Origin: Beverwykella pulmonaria | Taxonomy: Eukaryota; Ascomycota; Dothideomycetes; Pleosporales; Melanommataceae | Length of the DNA: 64,000 bases | Reading direction: 5' to 3' | NCBI GenBank assembly: GCA_001599595.1 | Contig: BCHH01000002.1 | Location: forward strand, 224,390 to 288,389 | Shown here: positions 33,106-44,842 of the stretch, one piece after another | Layout of the letters: each line of letters opens with the position of its first letter | Numbering within the stretch: the first letter of the stretch is position 1 | The notes under the pieces: model-generated | Databases searched by the model: none | Seen by the model: only the letters and a program-made list of their open reading frames with translations | What the model was told of the DNA's origin: nothing | Translations under genes and position numbers: made by a program

Positions 33106-33290
33106 CCGATACAGATCCTATTCCTACCCGAACTGGTAGGACTTCGGTTCCCGACCTGCTCCCCACTCAACTCCGATACAGGCTCGATCCATATCCGAAC
33201 CTGTATTACCGCGGCTCCGGACCAGCGCCTGATGCAACTCCGATACGGNTCCTTATCCGAACCTAGACTACCTCGGCTTCGTTCTTTCTC
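33106..33290. repeat. Degenerate tandem repeat, 67-bp period
   Basis: CCGATAC(A/G)G starts at 33106, 33173 and 33240, exactly 67 bp apart. After each start come similar blocks: TATCCGAACC or TACCCGAACT, then a CGG-TCC element, and CAACT closing the first two units. The third unit is incomplete and contains the N at 33249. Confidence 0.75.
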
Positions 33291-33895
33291 ATCTCTCTTC
33301 GTGTATATAAACCAGTCGTGTCGTTAGTTAGATCAGGCAGCTTTTGAATATCCTTTCGTACCCGGCCTATAGGTGTCAATTCAATCTTGGGTATTCGTTA
33401 TCACTCGTGCACTCCCATATGCCTCGGTAGTGATTCGCACCCGAATCCGATCGTCCTGATATCCTGCGCCGTTACAAAACTGAGCGTGCACGTGAAAAAG
33501 CACGAAACGAAAGCGCGCGCGCTCAGAGGCGTATTCAGATCCGCTCCAACAACTAACTATCGCAAGCTTCGGAGTTTCTTGTGCCTAGAGCAAGGGACAG
33601 GACGAGGTCGTAATATCTGATCCATAAGACCAGATGTTTTCATCAACACATACGTACTGGATTTCGCTTAGATCTCAATCTAACCAATCGCGTCCGGCGA
33701 TCATAAATTGACGCCGAAGTGCCGAAATTAGCCAACTATATACACCGGGCTTGGTCAAATAGTTCATCTGTTTTATTGTAAACCACAAGAGTAGTGGAGC
33801 CAACCCGGTTCGCGCTTGCTGTACTTATTTAATCGGTTCCCATGAGCGATGCAAAGCCCTTGCTATCCCGTAAACTGATCCCTCATCATCGAGAA

Positions 33896-34518
33896 ATGCG
33901 TTTAGCAACATTGTTTTCTGCTGCCATTTTGGTGCCTATTACCGGGCTTGCCGCTCCGGCGAGCGATGGCTCAATGATCGAGAAGAAAGGAGACAATTTG
34001 TGCAGCCAATACAAATCGCCGCCACAACTCTGCACACCAGACCCAACAGTCAGTGTAGATGAGACAGCGAAACGGGCGTACAAGTTCTACAAAGCATTTG
34101 TAGTTGATGGAGACGCGAGGACCATGTTCTCGCTCATAGACAATGTCTACAAAGTACGCCATTGCCCATTTCTATCTTTCATTTGGTGACTGGAGCGCTA
34201 TACACATATTAGCAACATCACGCAGGATATTCGGACGGACCGCAAGCTATTTGGACCCTTTTCTGCAACGGGAAGCCAGCAGGGACTGCAGCGAACTCTG
34301 CTTGGTGTTTCGATGCCACCACGAATATGTCGTACGCGCGATATTCGACGACGGATAGATGGCGGTGGGTTGATGGATGTGTGCACGAGCATGTAAGTGA
34401 CTAGACGTACACCAGGTAGAATCTTGGCCAAACTGATGGGTCTCTTTAGTGGGATTCAGGCGAGAAGATTCCTTCTTCTGACAAATGCTATAAATTGAAT
34501 GGCACACTTGTCTCTTAG
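33896..34518 (+). CDS. Small secreted SnoaL/NTF2-like protein
   Basis: Three exons (33896-34153, 34213-34392, 34450-34518) give 168 residues. MRLATLFSAAILVPITGLAA is a signal peptide with a probable cleavage after GLAAPA. The mature part has SVDETAKRAYKFYKAFVVDG, then QHHAGYSDGPQAIW, ending in CVHEHWDSGEKIPSS. The QH(N/H) and EHWD...IP pattern is that of SnoaL-like (NTF2-fold) proteins. Four to five cysteines (CSQY, LCTP, FCNG, WCFD, GCVH) suggest disulfides. An in-frame ATG at 33842 lies upstream, but the signal peptide sits better at 33896. The function is unknown; a secreted lyase or cyclase-like scaffold or an effector-like role are both only possibilities. Confidence 0.75.
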
Positions 34519-35052
34519 TGGGTTGATGGATGATGGAGGAAGAGTGTTGGTTTCGGGATTAGGATTAACTTACTCTTTGGTGTAGGATTTGGATATCGAA
34601 GAGTTAGTCTTTATCTACCCTTCTTTCACACTCTACTTTCGCCCTCTTTCTCTCTCATCTTTCTCCTCCCTTATACTTACCCGCGAGAAAATTAGTTAGC
34701 TGCAATACTGAGCGATATCAGGTGCTCTGTACTTAAATATCTCTCTTTGAAGTACCTCTCGGGGCATACTTTGAGAACAGTTGTGCTACTTTGGTTTCAA
34801 CACATGGCATAGGTGTAGCGCTGGGTGTTGTGGTGTTTAAGCACTCCTACATCCGCTAGTCACAGCACCCTCCTGCGGCCCTGTTCCGGGCGCCTATCGC
34901 AAGATGCCTTTCTAGAGATCCGATCTAGTTCTGACGAGAGACTGTGTACGAAATCTCTCGGCTCCTATCGCCCTTCGTTATCTCATATACCATTGGTTGC
35001 GCACTCGAACCTCTCTCGTCATCAACGCCCCAAATTCTAACGCCTCTCGCAC

Positions 35053-35083
<31 letters not shown>

Positions 35084-35091
35084 TGTATGTA
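35053..35091. repeat. (GTAT)n microsatellite
   Basis: About nine uninterrupted GTAT/ATGT tetranucleotide units. Confidence 0.9.
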
Positions 35092-35166
35092 GGTTCCATC
35101 CTGCCTCTATGCCTGCTCTAGTTCAGAAGCCAGTCGTGAGAGTTGCGCATCCATTTCTAACTCTTG

Positions 35167-35227
35167 TGTAAACAGAAGTGTGGAGGAAAAAGGTGTCCCG
35201 ATGTGTACTGTATGTGATGTATGTAGT
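35167..35227 (+). repeat. Possible truncated copy of the dispersed repeat (left half)
   Basis: TGTAAACAGAAGTGTGGAGG, then AAAAGGTGTCCCGATGTGTA and CTGTATGTGATGTATGTAG resemble the left halves of the other copies (TGTAAGC...GGTATCAAGATGTGTATTG...). The CACGTGACTG core and right end are missing. Confidence 0.4.
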
Positions 35228-35689
35228 TTTTAATAACTTTAAGGTCTTATTGTGTCGTAGAATATCTATATCAAAGTTCATGATTTCATTTTTATAGTTT
35301 ATTGTTTAGGGGTTGTTGAGATATTTGGCTCTAAAAACACTGGCCTACTCGCCTGTCTGGCCCACTCGCTTATCGAATAAGTTACGCCTAAGTCATGTCG
35401 ATGAATGGATGATTGATACAAGCATATATACAAGTACCATGCGTGCGCAGCTCTTGTCATCCTTCAACCCAAAGGTTACCTGCGATTGATTTGATCAACT
35501 TCTCTAGTTCTTGTAGTATTGCTGTCATGATCTCTTGTCCTGATTCCAGGCTGGGCAACATCTTCCTCCAACCACCGGAGTACCTCCGCCGTCCTGGGCT
35601 TACAACATCTTATTGTGCAGACTTGAACACGAGGATGAGTGCGCACACATTTCCGCAAAGGGCTTCTAGCTAAACTAAATAGGGACTAG

Positions 35690-36670
35690 CTTATTCACAT
35701 TGTGGTCATCGCAGCGAATACCTCGGCCGGACTTAAGTGCTGACTGGGCGCAGTTTAGAGAGGTTACAGCTCAGTTGACCCAAACTAGAGTCTCGCTAAA
35801 TTCTCTTGGCGCTGCAGACCCCTGTACAAAATTTTCTCAATTTAAGGGGGTGACCGCCTAACTTTCAACAGAGTCTTTTCTGCCAACTGACTTCCTATTT
35901 TAGGTAGCTGACAACTGGCCATGGGTAAACTGCTTCACAACATATTCACAACGTGTTCTAGCAAAACTATGTTGCTCCACAAAGCAGCAACTACAAAGAA
36001 TACTTAATAGAGCTTAATAATATACTAGAGCCTACTGTTAAAAGCTGCAATGTAGGAATAAGCAACTTATTTACGCAGGAAATGCAGAGGGTCTTGTAAG
36101 CCTGTTGTAAACATCTTCTTAACATGTTGTTAACATGTTTACAAAGTCTATGCTAGGGAACAGACACCTACAACCTTGTTAATATGTTCTAAACATGTTC
36201 TAAACGTGTTAAAAATGTCTTAAGCAAAACATTTTAAACATGTTGTAAACACGTTCTAAAATAGTTGAGAACCTGTTAATAATATAAGTATATTTGCTCT
36301 AGTGTAAGGATACATATACTATTCTGCACACAAATACTGTTCCGCACACAAATTAATCTACGTGTTAATTATTTATACTTTGTAGTTGCAGTGGTGTAGT
36401 AGTGTAGAACCTTGTCTCTACCTTACAAGTCCTTTAAGTCTTTTTAATCAACATGTTGTGAACATGTTGTGAACACATTTAGAACATTATAGCATAATGT
36501 TCTTTCTTATTTATACTGTTATCTAAACTGCAAATTTGTCTACGCCTAGCAGAAGCTTGCTAAGTGCCTTGTACGCTTAGTATAAGGTCTACTGTACAAT
36601 TAGAACGTCTTTATAAGTAACAATTGCACTTACTAAGGACTTGAGCGCTTTGAACATGTTGTGATTTAAT
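35690..36670. repeat. AT-rich island rich in AACATGTT motifs
   Basis: Very AT-rich, with no coding frame. AACATGTTnTnAACATGTT-type palindromic units recur at about 35935, 36110-36150, 36180-36260, 36440-36480 and 36655, often spaced about 10-11 bp. It resembles a decayed mobile element or a RIP-degraded repeat. I cannot identify a parent element. Confidence 0.5.
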
Positions 36671-37101
36671 TGGATGTGAGTTGAAGAATGACAGAGAAGG
36701 TGAGGAGGCGAGCAGGTGGAGGAGTCATCTTAGTTATTGTGGGGAAGTCCGTGCGACGCTAAATTTGGCGAGGCTCTAGTGTGGGTCAGATGAGCTGTAG
36801 TCTCCAGTTTAGACAACTGCGCGCACCTGGATAGATTCGCAATGCCACCCGCAGCCTCATCTGACAAGAACGAAGAAACATATATGTAGTTTTACAAACT
36901 CGGAGAGATTTATGGACTAATGTCAAGACTGCACGGCCTCTCGGGTATTTCCATTTGGAGAAGTCAGAACGATGATTTGGACTATAAGAATGGAAGACTT
37001 CTGTGCGAGTTCAAGATCACTATCGGCATAAGACCTACTATCCTCCTTTCAATCCACTTGTAGTTCTCTTCCCTACTAATTAAAGTTCTTCTTCGCCTCC
37101 T
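36671..37101. other. Upstream region of the DUF1254 gene
   Basis: No gene supported. The 80 bp before the ATG are pyrimidine-rich (CCTCCTTTCAATCC, CTTCTTCGCCTCC), as is common in fungal leaders. Confidence 0.4.
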
Positions 37102-38756
37102 ATGAGGTTCTCATTTGCTCCTACGCTGGGTCTCGCAGCCGTAGCAATCTGCCATCCCGCCCAAATCAATCACCAAGAAAACCCACCGGCTTATAGTGTA
37201 CTAAATGTTGACACCACTTGTAATACTCTCCAATGCAAGCAGGATGCATTGACCTTTGCATACATTGTAAGCCACACCAATCATAACATTTTACAACCTA
37301 TCACTCACTGTTTGCAGTACGGTTGGCCTCTGTATCCGTTTGGCCAGATTCCTGGAAATGCAACCAACGTACCGATAAATACTATCATTTCTCACACCCA
37401 ACTCCAGACTGCGGACAAGACGCTCATCGTTCGACCGAATGCAGATACTCTATACTCAGTAGTATTCCTAGATGTATCAAACGCTGATGTCGAGATCACG
37501 GTCCCTGATTTTGGCGATAGATTCGGTGTTTTCCCTTTCTATGACCTGTACGTTCAAACCCCAACATATCGGAAAGAGCTGTGGTACTAACAATTTCTCT
37601 TTAGTTACGGCAACAACTTTGCGAACGTCGGTAGCGCCGCAAATATCACTCACGGAAAATTCCTCCTCAAATATGACCCAAACAGAGTCGGCATCGACAC
37701 TTCGAACCCTCCGCGAGGCTACGATGGCTGTGTGGGTATTCCGACATCCTACGGGGTCGCACTAGCCCGCGTCGTGGTAGCTAACACAACATCCGACATT
37801 GCAGTCGGCCAGGCTCTTCAGAAACAAATCACAGTTCACCCTATCCTACGGTCTCAAAAGCCAGTAGCACCACCACTCGACATGGACTTGTTCAAGAATC
37901 TAGAGTTTGTGGGAGTGAAAGGAGCATCTCTCACTGGAGTCGTTCTTCGTCTCACCACTGCCCTGTCCCCATACAATGAACCTGAAGTCCGTGCAGATCG
38001 AGATTGGATTGAGAAGACATTGAAGAACGCAGGCGTGCACGACGGAAACTGGAAACAGCCCACCGGCACCAACCTTTCCGCTGCCCAGGTCGCCGCAAAC
38101 GCCTCCGTCGCTGCATTTCTCTCACATCCAGGAAATCTCGAAGCTTTTGCCAACAACTGGACAGTCTACAACCCGCGCATTATTGGAGATTACCAATCTT
38201 ACTACCAAGCACGCCTCTTAATTGCAGCACAGGGCTACCTGGGCCTTTCCTCTGATCAGGCTATGTATCCTTTCCGGCAGGACATCGATTACATTGCTCC
38301 TAACAAAGCAATCCTGTTCCAGTTCTCAGGCCGTCCAGTCCTTAAGAAAGTGGGGTTCTGGAGCGTGACTGCGTATGGTCCGGATCAATTCTTTGTACCT
38401 AATGACTTGGATCGCTACTCGTTGGGTGATCGTAGCAATCTTACGTTCTCTGATGGAAAACCCGTTTATCCTAGCGGGAGGAACGGGGGAGATGAGGGAC
38501 CGGATGGGGCTTTTGAGATCTTGATGCAACAGGCTGATATAAAGCCGCCAGCGAATTGGACGAGTAATTGGTTGCCTGCGCCGGTTGGAGGTGGTGCGTT
38601 GACCTTTACATGTAAGTTGTGTATTGGGTTTGAAGTGTTGAAAGTGACAATTGCTGATCTAGAATAGTGAGGTGGTATGCACCCGAGATTGCCATGATGG
38701 AGGGTGGGAGTTATGTATATCCAAAGGTTTCTATTATCGACGCCATTCGAGATTGA
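37102..38756 (+). CDS. Secreted DUF1254/DUF1214 protein
   Basis: Four exons (37102-37266, 37318-37547, 37605-38611, 38668-38756) give 496 residues. MRFSFAPTLGLAAVAICHPA is a probable signal peptide. The DUF1254 part (about 50-190) includes YGWPLYPFGQIPG, LIVRPNADTLYSVVFLDVS and FPFYDLYGNNFANVG, the last two regions crossing splice sites in frame. The DUF1214 part (about 370-490) includes LFQFSGRPVLKKVGFWSVTA and LRWYAPEIAMMEGGSYVYPK. This two-domain protein is widespread in bacteria and fungi with no settled biochemical role. The last exon is short (29 codons), but it carries the conserved RWYAPE ending, so it is secure. Confidence 0.88.
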
Positions 38757-40529
38757 TGCTGTTGTTTCGAGATGTCCCCAGTTGTCTGCTTAGAGTTGGA
38801 GATATCTTCCAGCATGTAGCTATCAGAAAGTTATTTATACCTACGCATTCTGAGGCATATTATAAATCGGCATTCTGGATTGAGGGATAGGCTGGAAGGT
38901 GTACCTACCATACTATGTTATACCACATAATAATACCTCTTGGGATGCTTGTGCATCCTCAACTCCGGGACATCGCGGAGGCCTTCTGCATCTTCATGAT
39001 GAAGTACTAGGTTGAAAAAGTTACTAGATCATTATGTAGCGAAGCGGCTACTAGATCAAGTACAGTGTTTGTCTACTTCCATGCTTACAGTCGAGCGTAT
39101 TACCACTCTTAACTGGCCACCGGAGAAACAGCAGCCGTTACACTCGTAAGTACATGACGTCAACCAAAGAAGAGACTAAACGAGGACTCAGATACGAATT
39201 TGTAAAATATTGTCTTCGAGACATTCTCGTGAAGCCGTAGTACTGGAAGACGATCCCTGTAAACTGAATGGTGGAGAACAGTGTAACTTTTCCGCGACAA
39301 TCATGCTTGGGGCATGAAACCTCCAATTCCTTCGACATTTTAATAAATAGTTCAGTATTTGCTCTCTTTCTACCCGCACATTCCTCTCTTCCAGGATTAT
39401 GAAGCCATGCAACCATCAAACTCCTCAAAACCTCCCGCAACTCTGTCGGCTATATCTGAGAACTTATCCATTCTATTTCTGTGAATGTTTTCGCCATCTG
39501 GCGGCACTCAAGACACCCTCCGAACAAACCTTCAATTGCACAATATCTGAGGATCTTAGAGAATGCGAATAAGAAGGTCGAGTGGCCACTGAGATGTAGC
39601 ACTAATCCCATCCGCAGAACGGCTGCCAGCTGTAAAGTGATGAGGCCTGGAATCAACCTTGACTTGCAGGTGCTAAACTCACCTACAACAAGCAGCTGGC
39701 CCATCTCTAGATTATTTTCCGTCTCTCTTTGTCTTTACGAAAGTTCGGTCGACGTTGTTTACGGCCGCTACCACTACTATTATGACTAAGGATAGCACGA
39801 TGATGAAGACTCTCCTGCTACTTGTCCTTTGTCCTACATCACGTGAATGCGGTCATAGCTTGTTCGCTACCGGGATAGATCCGGGACGCGTACTTATCGA
39901 TAGACATGAGATATACAATATCATCCATCTCATGTTATGTCTTAAAGTATTCACCAGTCATGTAACATTGTTCAACTTCCACTTCCAATCAAGGCCTTAC
40001 CGCGGACTTGCATTATGCTAGGTAAAAACATTCCTCACCCCACTCAAGCTTGGGGGTTAGTGAGGAGTCAAATTTGTGAATTCGAGCCACATGTCTAGCT
40101 GTTTAACCACTCGAATTTTGCCGCAATGGGGTACGTTGTGCTTCAGGGATAGAATCTGCTACGGTAAGGCTGACGCTGACAAGATTGATCGTTGGTAACC
40201 TAGGTCACACGCTTCAGTTATACCGGGTAACGAGGCTTATAGGGCCCGTAGCCTAAACGCAAGATGAGGAAGGTCCTACATGGACCTGCTTGCCTTTCAC
40301 TGAATAGCTCTTACTGACCGCATGACCAAGATCGAAGTTGGAAATCTTGCTGAAGATTTCATTATCCAATACCCACAGTATGAATGAACATAGATAGACT
40401 CCACTAAAACGGAAATTGGATGAAGATCTGGGAATTAGACTATTAGGTTTTCAAAGAAACGCAAACCCATCATGATATCAAGAAGAAATTGCTAAGCGAG
40501 AGCACACGAGCTATTATAGGGGAAATATA
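38757..40529. other. Gene-poor spacer, no supported gene
   Basis: Minus-strand frames at 39138-39440 and 39450-39704 lack domains and are not joined by convincing splice sites. Otherwise nothing recognisable was seen. Confidence 0.45.
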
Positions 40530-41432
40530 TCACAACCATCGCGCAAACCAGTCTAGCACCTGCTTCTCTGAGTCCTCCAAACACTTTCGCTCTTGAGGGT
40601 CATCTGGATTACCCCTCACGGCAAACCCATGTCTTCCAGGCTTATACACGTGGTGCTCGATCTCCGGCAATGTTCTCCCAGCCTCCTTCTCCTGTGCATG
40701 GATAGCTTCTACCTTACTCTTCTGCTCAATGCTGGTGTTGAAGTCCTCCTGTCCCCATCCAACGCTGAGTGGCACAACCGGGTGCTCAACATCGGCTGGA
40801 AAAACCAGGTTGCTCGGATGCAAGATGGCGACAGCATCCACTAGCGGGACTTTCTCTCCATTCAGGTTGATCATATTTTCCTCTTTGGCAGCTCGGAATG
40901 CATACCGACCACCCCAGCACATCCCAACCATTCCAATCTTGTGGCTCCTGGGTGTCACGCTTCGTAGTGCCCCAAGAAAGTCCATGCAGACCTTGTTGGT
41001 CGGCCCGTCCTTGTGTCTGGTTATCCATATGACAAATGACGGCATCCGAGCAAGGAGGCCTGTATACTTAGAAAGCTTCGATTGTTTCGCTGCATCGACA
41101 GGAATGAGGACATCGGCTGTCTTGATCGGCACGGCGTCACCTTCGAAGAAGTCGGGAAGGTAGACCAGGTATTCGCCGCTTTTGGCATAGGCGTCCGCGA
41201 TGAGTTTGTTGTTGGGTAGTCCGAGACCGAAAATGTCGGAGTACATTACTATAGTAGCTTTGGGGTCTGTGCGGTTGCCGACTACATATGTGTTCAGGCC
41301 ATGGATGAGCTCTTCTTTGCCTATAGGCAGGCCTGCGTGAATGGAGCCTTTGATACACTCTTCTGAGCAATGGCCTTCCGTGGATTGACCTTTTCCAGTC
41401 AATGGACAAGTCTTATCGGACGTGGTAGCCAT
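40530..41432 (-). CDS. Dienelactone hydrolase family protein
   Basis: Single exon, 300 residues. The N-terminus is Cys-rich (CPLTGKGQSTEGHCSEEC), as in fungal DLH paralogues. The alpha/beta-hydrolase catalytic triad is visible: Cys172 in GMVGMCWGGRYA, Asp230 in GWGQEDFN and His268 in KPGRHGFAVRG. DLH enzymes hydrolyse dienelactones or related cyclic esters, often at the end of aromatic degradation, but most fungal paralogues are uncharacterised. No aromatic-pathway genes lie next to it. The ATG at 41432 is the first in the frame and fits the family start. Confidence 0.88.
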   Translation of the reverse strand: MATTSDKTCPLTGKGQSTEGHCSEECIKGSIHAGLPIGKEELIHGLNTYVVGNRTDPKATIVMYSDIFGLGLPNNKLIADAYAKSGEYLVYLPDFFEGDAVPIKTADVLIPVDAAKQSKLSKYTGLLARMPSFVIWITRHKDGPTNKVCMDFLGALRSVTPRSHKIGMVGMCWGGRYAFRAAKEENMINLNGEKVPLVDAVAILHPSNLVFPADVEHPVVPLSVGWGQEDFNTSIEQKSKVEAIHAQEKEAGRTLPEIEHHVYKPGRHGFAVRGNPDDPQERKCLEDSEKQVLDWFARWL

Positions 41433-42229
41433 TTTAGAATTGTGTTGGAAAGATTGGATGTTTGCAAGGATTGGGCTGAGATGTCGATAATACGGTTCGC
41501 TCTCGTGAAAATTCTTGAATCTTTGGTATTGAGTAGTAGAGAAAGTTGGATTTGCTTGATGATGGTTGACCGTGACGACGCGACCAGCGCATCTTCATAT
41601 ATGCTGATGGATACTCGAGGATAAGACGACTAGCTTGTATCTTCGGCTCGGATTGCGCGTCAGATTGCAGCACTTCCGAAATCCGGGGATAACAGCACTG
41701 AACCATGAGGAGTATTTAAGCGAGCAAGGCAAAGGATTCAACCACTTTTGGCCTAAACCGCCCTCCGCAATCCATTATAGTAAGATGATCTGGCCAATTG
41801 AATATAGATAAAAATACAGCTTCTCGGAGGAATGCTAAGCTCACGTGATATTCGCAAACTATTCCGAATATAGGAAAATAGTTCCTGCAGTTCGGCTAAT
41901 GAATTCTACGTACGTTTCTATTCTTGCGTTATTAGCTCAGCACACCTTTGGCTGATTCAGCTGCTAGGGGTCTACCATCAAACGCAATGAGGAATAGACC
42001 CTGAGGCTACGGCGCATGTTTTCAGCCACTTCGGACCCCACTCCTTGTGCTCCTCACGATACTGCACCGCTTCAGCCGCCTATTAATTTAAATACATATC
42101 CCTGCAGTTGGTAGCCTGTATAGTGCTTGCTCGACGTATTCTTTCGGCTGCTTCACTGTCCGGTTTTTCGGTAGCAGAGGCGTGAGAATGCCATCTTCAA
42201 ACATAGAACTAGTATATGCAACAGCCTTT
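41433..42229. other. Upstream region of the DLH gene, no supported gene
   Basis: Only short frames. A minus-strand frame at 41434-41706 abuts the DLH start but has no domain. Confidence 0.45.
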
Positions 42230-42336
42230 TGTAAGCTGGGTGAGGGTGTATCAAGATGTGCGTTGTATATGTATATATGTGCAGGACTGGATGAGTCAGT
42301 GGTATATCCACGTGACTGGTATGGCCTGTGCTTGCA
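42230..42336 (+). repeat. Dispersed LTR-like/MITE repeat copy C
   Basis: Ends are TGTAAGC (42230-42236) and GCTTGCA (42330-42336), an imperfect terminal inverted repeat. Flanks are CCTTT and CCTTG, a 4-of-5 match to a target duplication. The interior has GGTGTATCAAGATGTG, GATGAGTCAGTGG and TATATCCACGTGACTGG. Confidence 0.85.
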
Positions 42337-42783
42337 CCTTGTTTCTGAGAACATATAGGAAAGTATAGCAGAGCCTCGTCTAATATCGAGTGGATAGGCG
42401 TACGATAAAATACCCATACTAATAGAAAGCGAGCCAGCAAGCGCTAGAACTATTAGATTGTTACAAAATCCGATTGCGATACTAGGCTATTCAATTGATG
42501 TGAAACTGTATGAGAGGCACATCAACTACAACGATAGGTACATCCCTATTTATGAGCGAGGCTTCAAACCATCTGAACTCCGATAGAACCACTGCCTAGT
42601 GTTGCCTTGCAATGTGGATCATTTTGAGTGGGACGATTCACCTTCTGAGATCTGATTGGAGGGTGCCTAGCGAGAGCGGACTAGGGTCACATTAATTAAC
42701 TTCAACTTTTCTTCAACCTCAACCATATATAATATCCACGACAAGCATCCCAAGCAGCATATGATTTATCAAAGCTTGTGACT

Positions 42784-44109
42784 ATGTTCGATCTACCCAA
42801 CGAGCTTCAGCGCCAGTGCATCCAACACCTTGATGTCAAAGCGTTAAAGACTCTCCGACTCACAACCAGGTCGTCACTCGAACTCTCCACCGAAGCCCTC
42901 TTTCACACGGTCAATCTGCTGCCAACAGAGGAGAGCGCAGAAAAGTATCATGCTCTACTCCAGAATCATAAAATGAGGATGTGCGTGCGGAAAGCCATCT
43001 TCAACACGTCCGAGAATCCAAACGAGACCTATGACCGCGACCGAGAAGAAGCCGAACTTTTAGAATTCTTTGCGGATGCTATACGCGCTGTTAGTGGATT
43101 CGAAAACATGCGCGAGGTTGAATTGAATTTTGCAGTCCCGTGTGCGGGTCCTGAAGATGATGATAGAGGGTGGGGCAGAGAAGTCGCCGAGACGATTGAT
43201 TTCCGCACGGAGGTTCTGGAAACATTCTTTGGAGCGCTGAGGAATATGGACAATGTAGTTTTCATGACAATCAAGAATCTCCAGGACCATACGCCGGACG
43301 ACATCTACGAGTCCGAAAACTTCCAGATCGTCAGAAGCAGACTCAAGCAATTGCATCTTCAGATCACAACAGAAGAGGACGATGCGTCTCCAGAGAACGA
43401 TATCAACTTCCCAGCCACTCACCAATTCTTCGAGCACGATTTGTTTAAATACTGGCTCAAGCCTCTGCAGAACCAGCTTACGCATCTCACCGTCTACGGC
43501 ACTCACTGCTTCTGGGGCATCTATCCGCACTGCGATCTTCGACAAGTACATTTTCCTGCCCTTAAATCTCTTTCTCTTGGTAACTTCAGCATCGCACATG
43601 ATTGGCAAATTGAGTGGATCTGTGCGCATGGTAAAACTCTGGAACGGCTTGTTTTGGATGACTGTCCCATTATTGTCGTGCTGCGTCTCGAAGAGGCGCA
43701 AGCGGCAGCAAACTGGCCGAAACTTGAGCCAGCGGTGCCAAAAAAATATGGAAACTATCTGAAGACAGTCACGTTACGCTGGCATGATGTGTTCTCTCGA
43801 TTCAAAGCAAGTCTTACGCGTCTTAAGCACTTTGCAGCAGGGCAGGGCAATTGGAACGAGGGGCTCATGTTTCAAGAGCGCTTTGAAATGTTACCACGGA
43901 TTATAGACGCACGGTACTACATGTTTAACTGTGGCATTGGACCTACGCAATGGGTGGAAGGTGGGTGCAGCTGGACTCGGGATAGGAAGTACGACTTCCA
44001 CCATGATTTCATACACGAGATGGAGTTTCCGGACGAAGAGTGCGATTCGAAGGATATGGAAGCGTTGAATGATCTTTTGGGGACTCTTGGTGGTGATTAC
44101 CGGCGTTAG
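42784..44109 (+). CDS. F-box protein
   Basis: Single exon, 441 residues, beginning MFDLPNELQRQCIQHLDVKA, an F-box, followed by LKTLRLTTRSSLELSTEALF and FHTVNLLPTEESAEKYHALL. This combination is common in fungal F-box proteins. The remainder contains leucine-rich stretches around residues 200-290 without strict repeats. It is presumably an SCF ligase adaptor of unknown target. The frame opens two codons earlier at a GTG; the ATG at 42784 is the natural start. A TATATAAT-type element lies about 57 bp upstream. The gene sits between two same-orientation repeat copies (42230-42336 and 44843-44961). Confidence 0.8.
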   Translation: MFDLPNELQRQCIQHLDVKALKTLRLTTRSSLELSTEALFHTVNLLPTEESAEKYHALLQNHKMRMCVRKAIFNTSENPNETYDRDREEAELLEFFADAIRAVSGFENMREVELNFAVPCAGPEDDDRGWGREVAETIDFRTEVLETFFGALRNMDNVVFMTIKNLQDHTPDDIYESENFQIVRSRLKQLHLQITTEEDDASPENDINFPATHQFFEHDLFKYWLKPLQNQLTHLTVYGTHCFWGIYPHCDLRQVHFPALKSLSLGNFSIAHDWQIEWICAHGKTLERLVLDDCPIIVVLRLEEAQAAANWPKLEPAVPKKYGNYLKTVTLRWHDVFSRFKASLTRLKHFAAGQGNWNEGLMFQERFEMLPRIIDARYYMFNCGIGPTQWVEGGCSWTRDRKYDFHHDFIHEMEFPDEECDSKDMEALNDLLGTLGGDYRR

Positions 44110-44842
44110 AACGTTCTCAATATGAATGCCCATCAAATCAACCATCAGATTGCGTTCACCCGCCTAGGTAACGATGGAAATACTCAGGAAATCTATGTGC
44201 TACGTGACTGTCATCGTCTGTCTGAATGGGAGCTTGTGACTACTTCTTCATGTCGTAGCATTACCTTTCTAGATCGTATATGAACACCTCGTCTGTTTTC
44301 CATTAGTTTCTTCACTAGATTCTCTGAAGCCAATATTTTAGACCGCTGTTCGTGTTGCAAACAACATAGCTTTAATTTCCTAGGCATCTAGTAAGTGGAT
44401 AGCCTTTGCATCTTGTCGCATCCTTCCCACTCTAGATGCATCTGGGTCTATGAATATTTTAGGCACGTAAAATTCTAGGATTTAATATAGTTCTAACGGT
44501 TTAGGCTTGTCCTGATGTAGTTAGCTGATCAAGGTCAGACGGCTTATAAACTGCTCTGACTTGATCCATCCTAGAACAACACAGTCGTCAAATGATCATT
44601 GCCCCCCATCAGAAACCCTTATAATAGTTGATGTGTTGGCATTGTATGTCTCAATATATATTTCTGGAAATACGCCTTCATAAAGGGCTAATTGGCGACC
44701 AGCAGCTAGAAAATTCATTATAATACGAAGCTATAAGCGCGCCTGACATCGACTCTGGGAATTTCTTACGAAGGGTACTGGTGCTAGTGTATTAGTTTCT
44801 GAATCAGCGATATTGAGTTTCCAAGAGCTCTCTATGATGGGA
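44110..44842. other. 3' region of the F-box gene, AT-rich spacer
   Basis: No gene supported; AT-rich with stop codons in all frames. Confidence 0.45.

Larger units (their letters stand above)
31992..33895. other. Gene-poor region with repeats
   Basis: Holds repeat copy B (32906-33010) and a 67-bp tandem repeat (33106-33290). No frame with a recognisable domain was found. One ambiguous base (N) is present at 33249. Confidence 0.5.
34519..35689. other. Spacer with microsatellite, no supported gene
   Basis: Contains a GTAT microsatellite and a partial copy of the dispersed repeat. No coding frame is supported. Confidence 0.5.

Noticed and set aside
39138..39704. Two minus-strand frames that might form a two-exon gene
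   Set aside because: No shared domain, no convincing donor/acceptor pair and several stops between them.
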